Of a stretch of 38,889 bases of DNA, positions 4,779-13,328 are shown one piece after another (position 1 is the stretch's first letter; each line of letters begins with the position of its first letter). This stretch comes from a virus: positions 1-38,889 of IMG/VR virus record IMGVR_UViG_3300011116_000966, one strand, 5' to 3'. Both the position numbers and the translations under genes were made by a program. Under the pieces are notes generated by a model that had not been told where the DNA came from, did no database searches, and saw only the letters and a program-made list of their open reading frames with translations.

Positions 4779-6914
4779 ATGCAAAAACCAGTAAACAGTG
4801 AAACCGATCTAATTAAAGCCATTTGGAATCGTACCAATCTTAATGAACAAGCAGGAGCAATTAAGGCAGGAATAAAAGCAGCCATAAAGGCTGGAGAGGA
4901 ATTTCTAGGAAAAGATCTATTAAAGGCAGGAGAGAAGGCAATAGAAAAAGAAGCAGCAGCAGCAACAAAAGCAGCAGAAATGGAAGCAGCAGCAGCAGCA
5001 AAGGCTGTAGAACCTGATCTATTTTCTGGAATTGCGACTCCTACTCTAACAACTGCAACAGGAAAGATATATTCTCCTAAACCACCCAAGACAACTACTG
5101 AAATTATGCGTGATGCAGCTGGTTTAAGATTAACCAAAAAAGGAACTAGAGTCGCCAAGCAAAGTATACCTTTAGATCCAAAACAACGAATGGCATCAGA
5201 TCCATTTGATCCTAATGCATCAGCGGAACCTATTTCTACAATTAACAATACCCCAAGAGATTTACGCACCGCTGCTGAAATTGCTGGTGGTGTGGACAAG
5301 TCAGGAGTAAAGGTTACTGTTGGAGGTGATCGAATGTCTCCTATTTCTTATCCTGGCACAATGTATAAGTTTGATCCTAATTGGAAAAATAATTTATTAA
5401 ATTTAGGAAGATCTCAGCCATTATTTCCTAAGACTGGAGAGGTTAATTATCCTCTAGCAGTAGGACCAGGTCAAGGAAGGGCTGTTCCTGTTATAAAGAC
5501 TCAAGAACCTATTAATTCTCATAATACTCTAGCTACAGGAAAAGAGGGAACTAGTACAGGTGGTAGTGAACGCTTTGAAGTTCCTCGCCCAACTCCAGGA
5601 GACACACAATGGAAAGAAAGAGGAGACGGTGGTCCAAAGTATCCGCCCCCAATGCCAGATCCTGTACCTAATCCTGTTATTAAGGGTATCGAAGGAACTA
5701 AAATGCCTGGTTCCACTACACCAAAACCAAACGGCAATTTATTGAGAACAGCTGCTGAAATTGGTGTACTAGCAGCTGGTGCAGCAAAAGTTCTTGGTTA
5801 TCCAAAGGGAACACCAGGTATTCCTTATGTTCCATCACAAGACGATAATAATTCTAATAATTCTAGAACATCTGGTGGAGTTGGCTCGGCAGGTGGAGTT
5901 GGCTCAGCAGGTGGAGCTGGCTCGGCAGGTGGAGCTGGATCAGCTGGCGCAGCAGGAAAGAAATATTATTATCCAGACACTTTTGTTGGACGAGAAATTG
6001 GAACAGAAACGTCTGCATCTCCAAAGAAGCAAACTGTTGATCAACAATTGATTTCAACAGCAAAACAGATTACAGATAGATCTGGTGCAGAAAAGGTTGC
6101 GGCATCTCCTCCAGCTCGTGGAGTAACACCAGTTCAAATAACTGAGCCAGGTATTCCTGCTGGTCAACTGAATCAACGCCATGTTCAACGACCAGCAACT
6201 AATCAAGAAGACTTGAAGAGAGTTCGCTGGAATTCTGCTTCTTATCATCAATTGTCTCCAGATGAAAAGAAGTTTGTTGAAGATAATGATGCTGCTCAAG
6301 GATTTGATAAAATGCCAGGTGGTAAATATCATACCGAACATCAATGGGAATCTTTTACTCCAGAAAAGCAGCAAATTGTTGAACACTATCGCCAAGTGTT
6401 GGCACAAAAATTAATGGAACAAGAACACTGGGGCATGGATAAAGTTAGACGTGCAATACAATCGGGTTTGATTAATCCTGAATCATATCGCACAGACAGA
6501 AAAGGCATGGAACATATACATTCCGCACTTGAAGGCGGAACAATAAGTGAACCTGAAAGTCAAGACAAAGGTGGCGGTCAAGAAGCTGATGTATCTCTTG
6601 ATCAAAGAAATAGGCGCAGCAAAGAGCAAGGGACACAAATGATTATGCCTGTTGGACAACAAATATTTCCAGATAATCCTGCGGCACAAGCAAGCCTTCA
6701 AGCCATTATGTCAAGCATGGGTAAGATTCACGGTTCACAAAAACTCAACAAAGATGGTGAAAAGTTCCATCCTGCTCTTGCAGGAGTGGTTCCTCATGAT
6801 CCAAAAACTCATGGTCCGTTGAATCAATTAGATCCGTCAACAATTGCTCATACTCTGATTCTCAGAAAATCCCAACATCAGAGATCAGATACTTCAAGAG
6901 ATTCTTCTTTTTAA
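4779..6914 (+). CDS. Unknown 711-aa low-complexity protein, probable virion or packaged protein
   Basis: I do not recognise a family. The N-terminus contains L-N-E at residues 21-23, another possible prohead-protease triplet. An Ala/Lys/Glu-rich helix (about 24-78) follows, then a long Pro/Gly/Thr-rich region. Two copies of LRTAAEI (around residues 163 and 324) are present; the second runs into a small hydrophobic stretch (GVLAAGAAKVLGY). Residues 366-389 are four GGVGSA/GGAGSA repeats forming a flexible linker. The last 250 residues are Gln/His/Lys-rich with predicted helices. The start is fixed by AAAGGA 7 bases upstream. It converges with the RNR gene, the two stops overlapping by four bases. 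Length and composition suggest an elongated structural or injected protein. Confidence 0.7.
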   Translation: MQKPVNSETDLIKAIWNRTNLNEQAGAIKAGIKAAIKAGEEFLGKDLLKAGEKAIEKEAAAATKAAEMEAAAAAKAVEPDLFSGIATPTLTTATGKIYSPKPPKTTTEIMRDAAGLRLTKKGTRVAKQSIPLDPKQRMASDPFDPNASAEPISTINNTPRDLRTAAEIAGGVDKSGVKVTVGGDRMSPISYPGTMYKFDPNWKNNLLNLGRSQPLFPKTGEVNYPLAVGPGQGRAVPVIKTQEPINSHNTLATGKEGTSTGGSERFEVPRPTPGDTQWKERGDGGPKYPPPMPDPVPNPVIKGIEGTKMPGSTTPKPNGNLLRTAAEIGVLAAGAAKVLGYPKGTPGIPYVPSQDDNNSNNSRTSGGVGSAGGVGSAGGAGSAGGAGSAGAAGKKYYYPDTFVGREIGTETSASPKKQTVDQQLISTAKQITDRSGAEKVAASPPARGVTPVQITEPGIPAGQLNQRHVQRPATNQEDLKRVRWNSASYHQLSPDEKKFVEDNDAAQGFDKMPGGKYHTEHQWESFTPEKQQIVEHYRQVLAQKLMEQEHWGMDKVRRAIQSGLINPESYRTDRKGMEHIHSALEGGTISEPESQDKGGGQEADVSLDQRNRRSKEQGTQMIMPVGQQIFPDNPAAQASLQAIMSSMGKIHGSQKLNKDGEKFHPALAGVVPHDPKTHGPLNQLDPSTIAHTLILRKSQHQRSDTSRDSSF
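5874..5945 (+). repeat. Four tandem 18-bp repeats (GGVGSA linker)
   Basis: Four in-frame copies of an 18-base unit of the form GGTGGAGTTGGCTCGGCA, with single-base changes, encoding Gly-Ser-Ala-rich hexapeptides. Copy number could vary by slippage without breaking the frame. Confidence 0.9.
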
Positions 6915-8836
6915 TTACTAGTTAGATCTACTAGTTCACACTTATCACCAGTACACGCAAATGTTTGTGTGCCACTAGTTGTATCTACCTTTTCGTAGTT
7001 CTTGAGTTCTGACCAGTCTACATTTGTAGGAATCTTTAGCAATAGAGCTTCGTATTCTTCCTTGGTACAGTCTTGGTATGGTGCCTGACGATACGAATGG
7101 TCGCTGTGTGGCAAGAAACTGATACCACTAACTTCATCAAAGTGCTTATATACCCAGGCACCAACTTCCATCCATTCTTCTTCACGAACTGTTACGGTAA
7201 TGGACGGCTTATGTTCACACCAATACTTTTGATACGTCAACCACAACTCTAGGTGATCCAGAGCAGACATATCATTACGTGTCACTGATCCTACCGCTTT
7301 CATAGGAAACGAAAATACCATAACATGATCAGGCTTGGTTACATCAGGCTCTGCAGGAAATCCCTTATCTGTCATCATTTGACACAGAGGATCTTTGCGA
7401 TCTGCACGAACAGTACGAACATAGTATTCGTTGTGACGAGCATGAATACCGCTGGCTGCGTCAACAAGTTGTGACACTGTTCCGCTTGGCTTCACGCAGG
7501 TAATAGCAGCCGCTGCATTGATACCTAACTTCTTTGCCCATTCCGCATTTGTTGTTATTGCTACCTTCTTCAGGTCGGCAAGCAACACAGCAATATCGTC
7601 TTGGGATTCACCACGCATAATATGATTATCTAAAATACCTGTAAGAGACACTCCCAATAGGGCTTCTTCTTCACAATTTTTTGTAAATTCGCTAGACAGG
7701 TATGGGAAGTGAGTCAGGGACGCTTGCCATGTACCAAGAATAGCGGCGAGACGACACTTACGTGTCAATGACTCAATCGTATCATCTGCACGAACAACCA
7801 CCTCGGTAAGATTACAGAATTGTCGGTCACGAAGAATGATTTCACTGCACGGATTTGTTCCAAACTCGTAGGTGGCATCACGACGATCACCCAATCCCTC
7901 TGTTTGCTTCTGAGCAGCGGCACGATTAAAAATACCTCGCTCACCACTCTTGCTCTTATACAGGGAAACCCATTCCTCCATGAAGGTACCAATCTCTGGT
8001 CGTTCATTATACACTACGCTATTATTCGCAAGTGCCCGTTGTGGATTGGCTTCCCACCATGCTCCAGTTTTTGCATCACGCATACGTTCATCGGTGAGGT
8101 TTGATAGACTGATAAGAGCAGATCGACGCACTCCTCCCACCACCACAACCTCCGCAACCTTACAGACAATATCATGGCATTCGATACTTGTGAGTTTGCG
8201 TCCAGCGGCACGTTTAAAAGTATCCACAGTGAACCTAAAGAGATCAACCAATGGTTGAGGTCCACTGGCTCTACCTCCGAAAGTCTTAAGCCTTGCCCCA
8301 TGAGCCCGTACCTTAGAGACATCCCATTTTGGAACTTGACCTCCAATAAGTAGGGACACCAATTCCTTGTAAGCCTTAGCCCAACCAGCCTTTGAATCCT
8401 GTACAATAATTGTAGTGTCCGAATCAGTAAATTGCTCTGCAATTGTTGGTAATTTGTCAACGTATTGCCTTTCTACGGAGAATCCAACTCCTGTGCCACA
8501 CATTAAAATATATAAAATTTCATCGAATGCTCGTACTCGATTAACTGCCACATACGAACAGTTGTATCCTGCCGTATGGTCTCGCTCTAGTGCTTCTCCT
8601 GCAGTCATCAGGGAGCGCATGGAAGGCATGATCTCTAGGTTAAGAACTGCTTGGCGTAACTCTTCTCTTGTTGCCTTGTCCAACTTGCATTTAGTATTTT
8701 CTTTGAGGTGACCGTCAAAGAAATGGAAATAACGATTAACGGTTTCTTCCCAGGTCTCACGACGATTCTCCTCTTCTAGCCAGCGGCTGTAGCGAGAAAG
8801 GTGAATGAATTGTTGAAATTGTGTTGGTAAATGCAT
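6911..8836 (-). CDS. Adenosylcobalamin-dependent (class II) ribonucleotide reductase, monomeric RTPR type
   Basis: A 641-residue enzyme that reduces ribonucleotides to deoxyribonucleotides for phage DNA synthesis. The layout matches the monomeric Lactobacillus leichmannii RTPR type. Cys93 (GYNCSYV) and Cys341 (QFCNL) are the active-site redox pair. Cys330 in TNPCSEI is the thiyl-radical residue, with Asn328 and Glu332. The 330/341 spacing of 11 equals that of the L. leichmannii enzyme (408/419). The C-terminal CTGDKC pair (628/633) has the C-x4-C spacing used for re-reduction. No small subunit is present or needed. Activity depends on host B12. Last gene of the replication operon, downstream of thyX. 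Start supported by AAGGAAA upstream of the ATG. Confidence 0.93.
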   Translation of the reverse strand: MHLPTQFQQFIHLSRYSRWLEEENRRETWEETVNRYFHFFDGHLKENTKCKLDKATREELRQAVLNLEIMPSMRSLMTAGEALERDHTAGYNCSYVAVNRVRAFDEILYILMCGTGVGFSVERQYVDKLPTIAEQFTDSDTTIIVQDSKAGWAKAYKELVSLLIGGQVPKWDVSKVRAHGARLKTFGGRASGPQPLVDLFRFTVDTFKRAAGRKLTSIECHDIVCKVAEVVVVGGVRRSALISLSNLTDERMRDAKTGAWWEANPQRALANNSVVYNERPEIGTFMEEWVSLYKSKSGERGIFNRAAAQKQTEGLGDRRDATYEFGTNPCSEIILRDRQFCNLTEVVVRADDTIESLTRKCRLAAILGTWQASLTHFPYLSSEFTKNCEEEALLGVSLTGILDNHIMRGESQDDIAVLLADLKKVAITTNAEWAKKLGINAAAAITCVKPSGTVSQLVDAASGIHARHNEYYVRTVRADRKDPLCQMMTDKGFPAEPDVTKPDHVMVFSFPMKAVGSVTRNDMSALDHLELWLTYQKYWCEHKPSITVTVREEEWMEVGAWVYKHFDEVSGISFLPHSDHSYRQAPYQDCTKEEYEALLLKIPTNVDWSELKNYEKVDTTSGTQTFACTGDKCELVDLTSN

Positions 8837-8861
8837 GATAAGTTTCCTTTTAATTTATAAA

Positions 8862-9545
8862 TTATTTAGTAAGAACATTCCAAGAGTTAGTAAACAACGG
8901 TTCAATTATTTCTCCAATAGCAGAAGCGTATTGTTGAACTTCCCATTGAGCGTGAGCATCTGAGCGTTGTTTAAATATACGAGCAAATGCAGAGAGTGAT
9001 CCAGTCCACCACCATTCAGTATACGTACTTTGTGGAAGTATGGCACGTGCTTGTTCTGGTGCCACTCCGTTCTGTAACAAATACTTGTAAGTTTCTATTG
9101 CCTTTTCAATTATGCCTTCACTAATCTGATCCAATTCAATAGCCAATGCTGGATCAACAAAGTCATAACTTCCTTGCTTTGCACCATTGATTGGAGCATT
9201 TCTCCAAACAGGAGTATAGAATTCTGGAGTGTCAGTGACATATCTTCGTGACATCTCATTCTCCACCATTCCCACTTTGTGCTTGAACAATTGTGTTCTT
9301 ACAAAGATAGGTGCCTTAACTCTTAGTGTGATTTGAGGATGTGCGAATGGTGTCCAGTGCTGATGTTTTGCCAGATAATTAATTAATTTTATATCTTTAT
9401 CGGCAAGAGTGTCTTCGTCAACCGACCAGTCACTTTCTTTATTGAATGATACACGAGCAGCATTGACCACAGTCAAGTCACTCCCCATATGCTCTACGTA
9501 CTCAACGTGTCCATGGTCTAAAATATTAATCTTCGTCTTCTTCAT
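8862..9545 (-). CDS. thyX: Flavin-dependent thymidylate synthase ThyX
   Basis: Converts dUMP to dTMP with methylene-tetrahydrofolate and FAD/NADPH. The family core is clear: NAARVSF near the N-terminus, AKHQHWTPFAHPQITLRV, then the signature region FKHKVGMVENEMSRRY, and QARAILPQSTYTEWWWTG toward the C-terminus. The canonical ThyX signature begins RHR; here the first triplet reads KHK, a conservative change, while the downstream NExSRRY part is intact. I chose the ATG at 9543-9545 (227 residues). An ATG at 9585-9587 would add a basic extension that is only the shifted reading of the acidic tail of the upstream gene. It overlaps that gene by 20 bases, with GAGGAAA just before the start. It supplies dTTP alongside RNR. 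Confidence 0.92.
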   Translation of the reverse strand: MKKTKINILDHGHVEYVEHMGSDLTVVNAARVSFNKESDWSVDEDTLADKDIKLINYLAKHQHWTPFAHPQITLRVKAPIFVRTQLFKHKVGMVENEMSRRYVTDTPEFYTPVWRNAPINGAKQGSYDFVDPALAIELDQISEGIIEKAIETYKYLLQNGVAPEQARAILPQSTYTEWWWTGSLSAFARIFKQRSDAHAQWEVQQYASAIGEIIEPLFTNSWNVLTK

Positions 9546-9768
9546 TTTCCTCATCCTCAAAATCTTCTTCGTTCTCTTCTTCAACATCCTCTAGGTCATC
9601 TATGTCTTCAAGATCAATCTCGAAATTTGTTACATCAACTCCTGTGTGATCTTTGGCATACGAATGAGCTTTTTCAAACAATTTTGGATCTGTTTCTTTT
9701 ACGTATTCTATTAAAAGAAAACAAAAAATTAAAATCATATTTTCTGATTCAAAATCTATTTTTCTCAT
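9526..9768 (-). CDS. Small protein with extremely acidic C-terminal half
   Basis: An 80-residue protein of unknown function. The first half has a short hydrophobic helix (MILIFCFLLIEYV). From residue 49 onward nearly every residue is Asp or Glu (FEIDLEDIDDLEDVEEENEE, then more). The ATG overlaps the stop of the primase gene (ATGA), and its own end overlaps thyX, so it is embedded in the operon and surely translated. Acidic tails can mimic DNA or bind basic clefts of replication proteins, as the SSB tail does, but no specific assignment is justified. Confidence 0.7.
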   Translation of the reverse strand: MRKIDFESENMILIFCFLLIEYVKETDPKLFEKAHSYAKDHTGVDVTNFEIDLEDIDDLEDVEEENEEDFEDEENEEDED

Positions 9769-10796
9769 ATCTTTTTCCAGTTATTGAATTTGATTTTGCC
9801 AGACAGACCAGACACGGTATTTTCTTTAATGATTTTTATTAATTCTTTTTCCGAGATACCAGCCATGATCATGTCGTTCAGATCCTTATGCTTGATATGG
9901 TCGGGCCAAATGCAAACCTTCTTGTCTTGATCTAATAGTTTTCCTATTGTTAGCACTACTGCCTCGTTCCTTGGTTCATTATCTATAAGGTATACCAGAG
10001 ATCTGGATTTCAAATGACTGGGAACATTTAAGGCATCACTAAGACCAATCATGGCAACACAATTAGGAATGAATAGAGAATCCAACGGACCTTCTACCAC
10101 ATAGACGGTTCCCGTGTCTACACGATCCAGACCAAACCATCCCTTATGTTCCTGACCTTCCGTCTTAATGGTAATATACCTAGCAGTCTTGCGAGCATTG
10201 CGATCACCAGTAATACTAAGTGCTCTGCCTTGTGCTCCCACCATTTCACCCTTTTCGTTCACAATAGGAATGACTAGACGAGAACTCTGCTCTAGTGCCT
10301 CTGCAGATTCCGAATTGATTGTTCTTGCCCAAGTTCCAAAGTCTTCTGCATAGTACAGATACTTCCATGCAGTTCTAGGAATCTTTCTAAGTTCCACAAA
10401 TGTTCTGCATGGATGATTTGGTGGCAGTTCTGAAACAGAAGGCAATTCTATTGTGTATTTTTTCTTTACCTTTTTAATAGCCACTACTGATTCTGTTTTC
10501 TTTTTTGTCTTTAGTCCGTCTCCATCCTTCCAGACTTCTAGAGAATACTCCTTACACAATGAAGGAGAAACTTTTTCTAGGAATCCGTACAAGTTACACG
10601 AAACACCGCAGTTGTGGCACTTGTAGAAGTATTTATTCTTGTTAACAAAGAAGAATCCTCTAGTTTTGTTTTTATTTTTAGAGGAGTCTCCGCAGATAGG
10701 ACAGCGACAAGAAGCAAGAGTATCTTTCTTCCAAACAAACTTCTCTAGGCTTGCTCCTACAAAATTAACAAACTTTTTGTCGATGTACATGCTCAT
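9765..10796 (-). CDS. 61: DNA primase, T4 gp61-like
   Basis: Makes RNA primers for lagging-strand synthesis in complex with the gp41 helicase. A zinc-binding module is at the N-terminus (CPIC at about 32-35 and CHNC at about 60-63). A TOPRIM domain follows, with Glu in VVEGPLDS (about 235) and Asp in LIDNEPRNE (about 272). The preferred start is the ATG at 10794-10796, which overlaps the helicase stop (ATGA) and has AGGA 8 bases upstream. An ATG three codons earlier (10803-10805) is possible. Residue numbers are for the 343-residue form. It lies directly downstream of gp41, as expected for a primosome pair. Confidence 0.92.
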   Translation of the reverse strand: MSMYIDKKFVNFVGASLEKFVWKKDTLASCRCPICGDSSKNKNKTRGFFFVNKNKYFYKCHNCGVSCNLYGFLEKVSPSLCKEYSLEVWKDGDGLKTKKKTESVVAIKKVKKKYTIELPSVSELPPNHPCRTFVELRKIPRTAWKYLYYAEDFGTWARTINSESAEALEQSSRLVIPIVNEKGEMVGAQGRALSITGDRNARKTARYITIKTEGQEHKGWFGLDRVDTGTVYVVEGPLDSLFIPNCVAMIGLSDALNVPSHLKSRSLVYLIDNEPRNEAVVLTIGKLLDQDKKVCIWPDHIKHKDLNDMIMAGISEKELIKIIKENTVSGLSGKIKFNNWKKI

Positions 10797-12196
10797 ACTT
10801 TCCATCCTGTAAATTTACTTGATTTCTTGAACTTACTGTTAAATCGATCTTCATCATTATCAGGAGCATCTTGCGGATTGCTGTCCGACAACTGAGGCTG
10901 TTCCGACTTTGGAATGTCGTACAACTTCATCTTGGCTCGATTGATTCCAAGCACAAACTTACGATTAGCCACTGTGTCGTTGTATCGATTCTTTAACTGC
11001 TTAACCATGATCTGATTAATTTCATCTAGGCGTTCTGTGGCAATTAGGGCAATCATGAAATCAGCAGTAGCAGGAAGACCAAACGATTCACTTGTATCTT
11101 CCAAACCAAAATCTGAATTACCAAACCCAACACGATTAACCTGTGTGGCTGACCAGATAGGAACATTTCGTTCTGTGGCTAATCCTCGTAGTTCTTCTGC
11201 AATAGCTTTGATATAGGTGTATGAGTTTACATTTGCACCCTGCTTCATTCTGGATGATGCACAGATATTTAAATAATCTATAAAAATTACATCAGGCTTA
11301 AACTTCTTCTTGAGCCACAACTCGTCCAATAACACACGGAAATGATTCACACTAGAACTTGCAGTAGGATACTCTTTAATGATAAGTTTACCCTTGACTG
11401 TTTGCTTCATGTTATCAATTCTTTTGTCGTAGACTTCTTTGCTGAGATCACGCAGGGAATCTAGTGTGGTATCCAACAGATTTGCATCAATGCGCTCTGC
11501 AATTCTTTCTTCTGCCATTTCACAAGTAATATAGAGAACGTTCTTGCCCTGCGAGATACAGTTAGCCGCATGATGACACAAGAACAAAGACTTGCCGACT
11601 CCAGTTCCAGCCATAACAATATTAAGAGTCTTGTTTGGTGTACCACCTGCAGTGATCGTGTTCAAGTACTCTAGATCAAACGGAACTCGTTGCTCTACCT
11701 TGTGATAGAAATCGTATCGAAGTTCAGTATCCTCTAGGTAATCGTGTCCGATGTGTGTGTCAAAAGATACAGACAAAGCCTTGCTCAAGATGTCAGGAAT
11801 AGCCGTCTTGGTTTTGTCCTTGCTCTTGCCGTCAATGATGTGGATAGATTCCATGATGCCGTTGTAGAGAGCCTTCTCCTTACAAAACTTCTCGGTTTCT
11901 TCCACCAACCAATCAATGTTGTGCTTATCCGCTTCTTCTTTCTGAAACGACTCCAGCATCTCGATGCAGATATCGTAATCTGCCTGACTGATACCCTTAT
12001 GCTTTTCTAGACAGATACTGATTGCCTCTTTTGAAGGACAACCGTTATACTGAATAACAAAGTCATGAATGCAGGTGTACAACATCTGCACTGGGTTTCG
12101 GTGAAAGTATTCCAAACTAATGAATGGAATAACTTTCTTGTAGAAGTCTTCTCGAAAGAGAAGTCCTTCTAAAAGGACATGCTCAAAATCTTTCAT
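10793..12196 (-). CDS. 41: Replicative DNA helicase, T4 gp41-like (DnaB family)
   Basis: A hexameric 5'-3' helicase that unwinds the fork ahead of gp43. In 467 residues, an N-terminal helical domain (1-150) precedes a RecA-like motor with Walker A GTGVGKS at 197-203 and Walker B VIFIDYLN around 304-310 (Asp307). A DnaB-type SATQVNR segment lies further on. The C-terminal 50 residues are polar and probably disordered, a usual place for primase or loader contacts. It follows uvsX by three bases and overlaps gp61. Confidence 0.93.
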   Translation of the reverse strand: MKDFEHVLLEGLLFREDFYKKVIPFISLEYFHRNPVQMLYTCIHDFVIQYNGCPSKEAISICLEKHKGISQADYDICIEMLESFQKEEADKHNIDWLVEETEKFCKEKALYNGIMESIHIIDGKSKDKTKTAIPDILSKALSVSFDTHIGHDYLEDTELRYDFYHKVEQRVPFDLEYLNTITAGGTPNKTLNIVMAGTGVGKSLFLCHHAANCISQGKNVLYITCEMAEERIAERIDANLLDTTLDSLRDLSKEVYDKRIDNMKQTVKGKLIIKEYPTASSSVNHFRVLLDELWLKKKFKPDVIFIDYLNICASSRMKQGANVNSYTYIKAIAEELRGLATERNVPIWSATQVNRVGFGNSDFGLEDTSESFGLPATADFMIALIATERLDEINQIMVKQLKNRYNDTVANRKFVLGINRAKMKLYDIPKSEQPQLSDSNPQDAPDNDEDRFNSKFKKSSKFTGWKV

Positions 12197-12199
12197 ATT

Positions 12200-13216
12200 T
12201 TATTGACCGTATTTAAATTCTTTTGCTGCTGCAAGTTCTAGTTGTGCCATTACGTCTGGGGTAAAAAACTTCTCAGGATCTTCATTAATTGTCTTCTCAA
12301 AAGCCTTGTCTCCGTTAGGAAGTTCAATGCGAGTTGAGACCTTCTTAAATATACCATGCTTTAGAGCTAAGTCAAGTAATCCGTAATAAAGATTTAAGCC
12401 GCTGTCGTAATTTAGTCGAACATCAATCATTTGATTCTCTTTGGTTAGGCGACTCTTGTATAACTTGCAGTGAATAATGTTGCCAATAACCTGACCTTCT
12501 GAATCCTTGTCCTTCTTCTTTGACAAGAATACAATGGTGGATGCAGCGTACTTGAGACCTGAACCTCCGCCCATTTCCTTGGTTGGAACATAGGATCCAA
12601 TAACATCATATGTGTGGTTGGTCATGATGAGAGGAATTCCAGCCTTACCTAATTTCAGAGTAAGCACACGGAACGTGCTCTTGATGACTTGAGCACGAGT
12701 CATGTCTCGGACTTCCTTGCCTTCTGTTGTGTCGTTGATTTCCTTGCTTGTAGACAACATTCCCAGAGAGTCTAACACAACCATCATAGGCTTTCGCTTG
12801 GCGATATCTTGCTCTAGGTACTTGTCGGCAATGGTGATGAGTTGCTTGCGAAACTCTTCCACAGTTGCTACAGGAAAGATAGCCACACGCTTAGAGTCAA
12901 TGCCACGACTGATAAACATGTCTGAGGTAACGGCTTGTTCCGTATCAAAGTAAAGAACCACAGCATCTTTATTATTTTCCAGGAATCGCTTCACCATGCC
13001 AATAGCAAAGTAGGTTTTGCCTGTGGCAGACTCGCCAGCCAAAGCAATAATCTTGTTGTTGGGGATTCCTCCGTAGAGAGAACCGCTCACCAATGCATTA
13101 AATGCGTAACTGCCTGTATCAATAAAACCCTTAACATCACTGCCGTCAATACCGTCTTCCACTGTGCAAGCGTATTCATTACCTGAATTCTTAATAATGT
13201 CGTTTAAAAAGCTCAT
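12200..13216 (-). CDS. uvsX: UvsX recombinase (RecA family)
   Basis: Promotes strand exchange for recombination-dependent replication, the late replication mode of T4. In 338 residues the RecA core shows Walker A GESATGKT (61-68), Walker [12 protein letters not shown] with Asp149, and the region [12 protein letters not shown] that corresponds to the strand before loop 2. The [11 protein letters not shown] segment is typical of phage UvsX. Length is close to T4 UvsX (about 390) minus C-terminal residues. The ATG overlaps the stop of the upstream membrane microprotein (ATGA). Confidence 0.94.
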   Translation of the reverse strand: MSFLNDIIKNSGNEYACTVEDGIDGSDVKGFIDTGSYAFNALVSGSLYGGIPNNKIIALAGESATGKTYFAIGMVKRFLENNKDAVVLYFDTEQAVTSDMFISRGIDSKRVAIFPVATVEEFRKQLITIADKYLEQDIAKRKPMMVVLDSLGMLSTSKEINDTTEGKEVRDMTRAQVIKSTFRVLTLKLGKAGIPLIMTNHTYDVIGSYVPTKEMGGGSGLKYAASTIVFLSKKKDKDSEGQVIGNIIHCKLYKSRLTKENQMIDVRLNYDSGLNLYYGLLDLALKHGIFKKVSTRIELPNGDKAFEKTINEDPEKFFTPDVMAQLELAAAKEFKYGQ

Positions 13217-13323
13217 TTTTTTTCTTTTCTTTCTCTTTTAAATTCTTCTACCGTTTCACAAAAACCAGCAATAGCCAAACAAACGAATAATACAAAAAGA
13301 ATTGTTACACAAATAAATTCCAT
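13213..13323 (-). CDS. 36-residue membrane microprotein between gp43 and uvsX
   Basis: The frame encodes [20 protein letters not shown], a single membrane helix, followed by FCETVEEF and a basic tail (KRERKEKK). Its TGA lies inside the uvsX start (ATGA), and its ATG begins 5 bases after the gp43 stop, so it fits the coupled architecture of this operon exactly. No strong ribosome binding site precedes it. The charge pattern predicts the N-terminus outside and the basic tail in the cytoplasm. No known family can be assigned. It may tether replication proteins to the membrane or act as an inner-membrane effector; both ideas are inference. Confidence 0.6.
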   Translation of the reverse strand: MEFICVTILFVLFVCLAIAGFCETVEEFKRERKEKK

Positions 13324-13328
13324 TGTTA

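Noticed and set aside
4716-4784. Longer form of the serine protease starting at 4784
   Set aside because: It would need a TTG start, overlaps the divergent 711-aa gene start, and places a second hydrophobic segment before a normal signal anchor.
5519-6063. Open frames on both strands over the Gly-rich linker region
   Set aside because: They are by-products of the GGT/GGA/GCA repeat and have no ribosome site or sensible composition.
9546-9587. Upstream ATG of thyX giving a basic extension
   Set aside because: The extension is just the shifted reading of the acidic GAA/GAT repeat of the previous gene.
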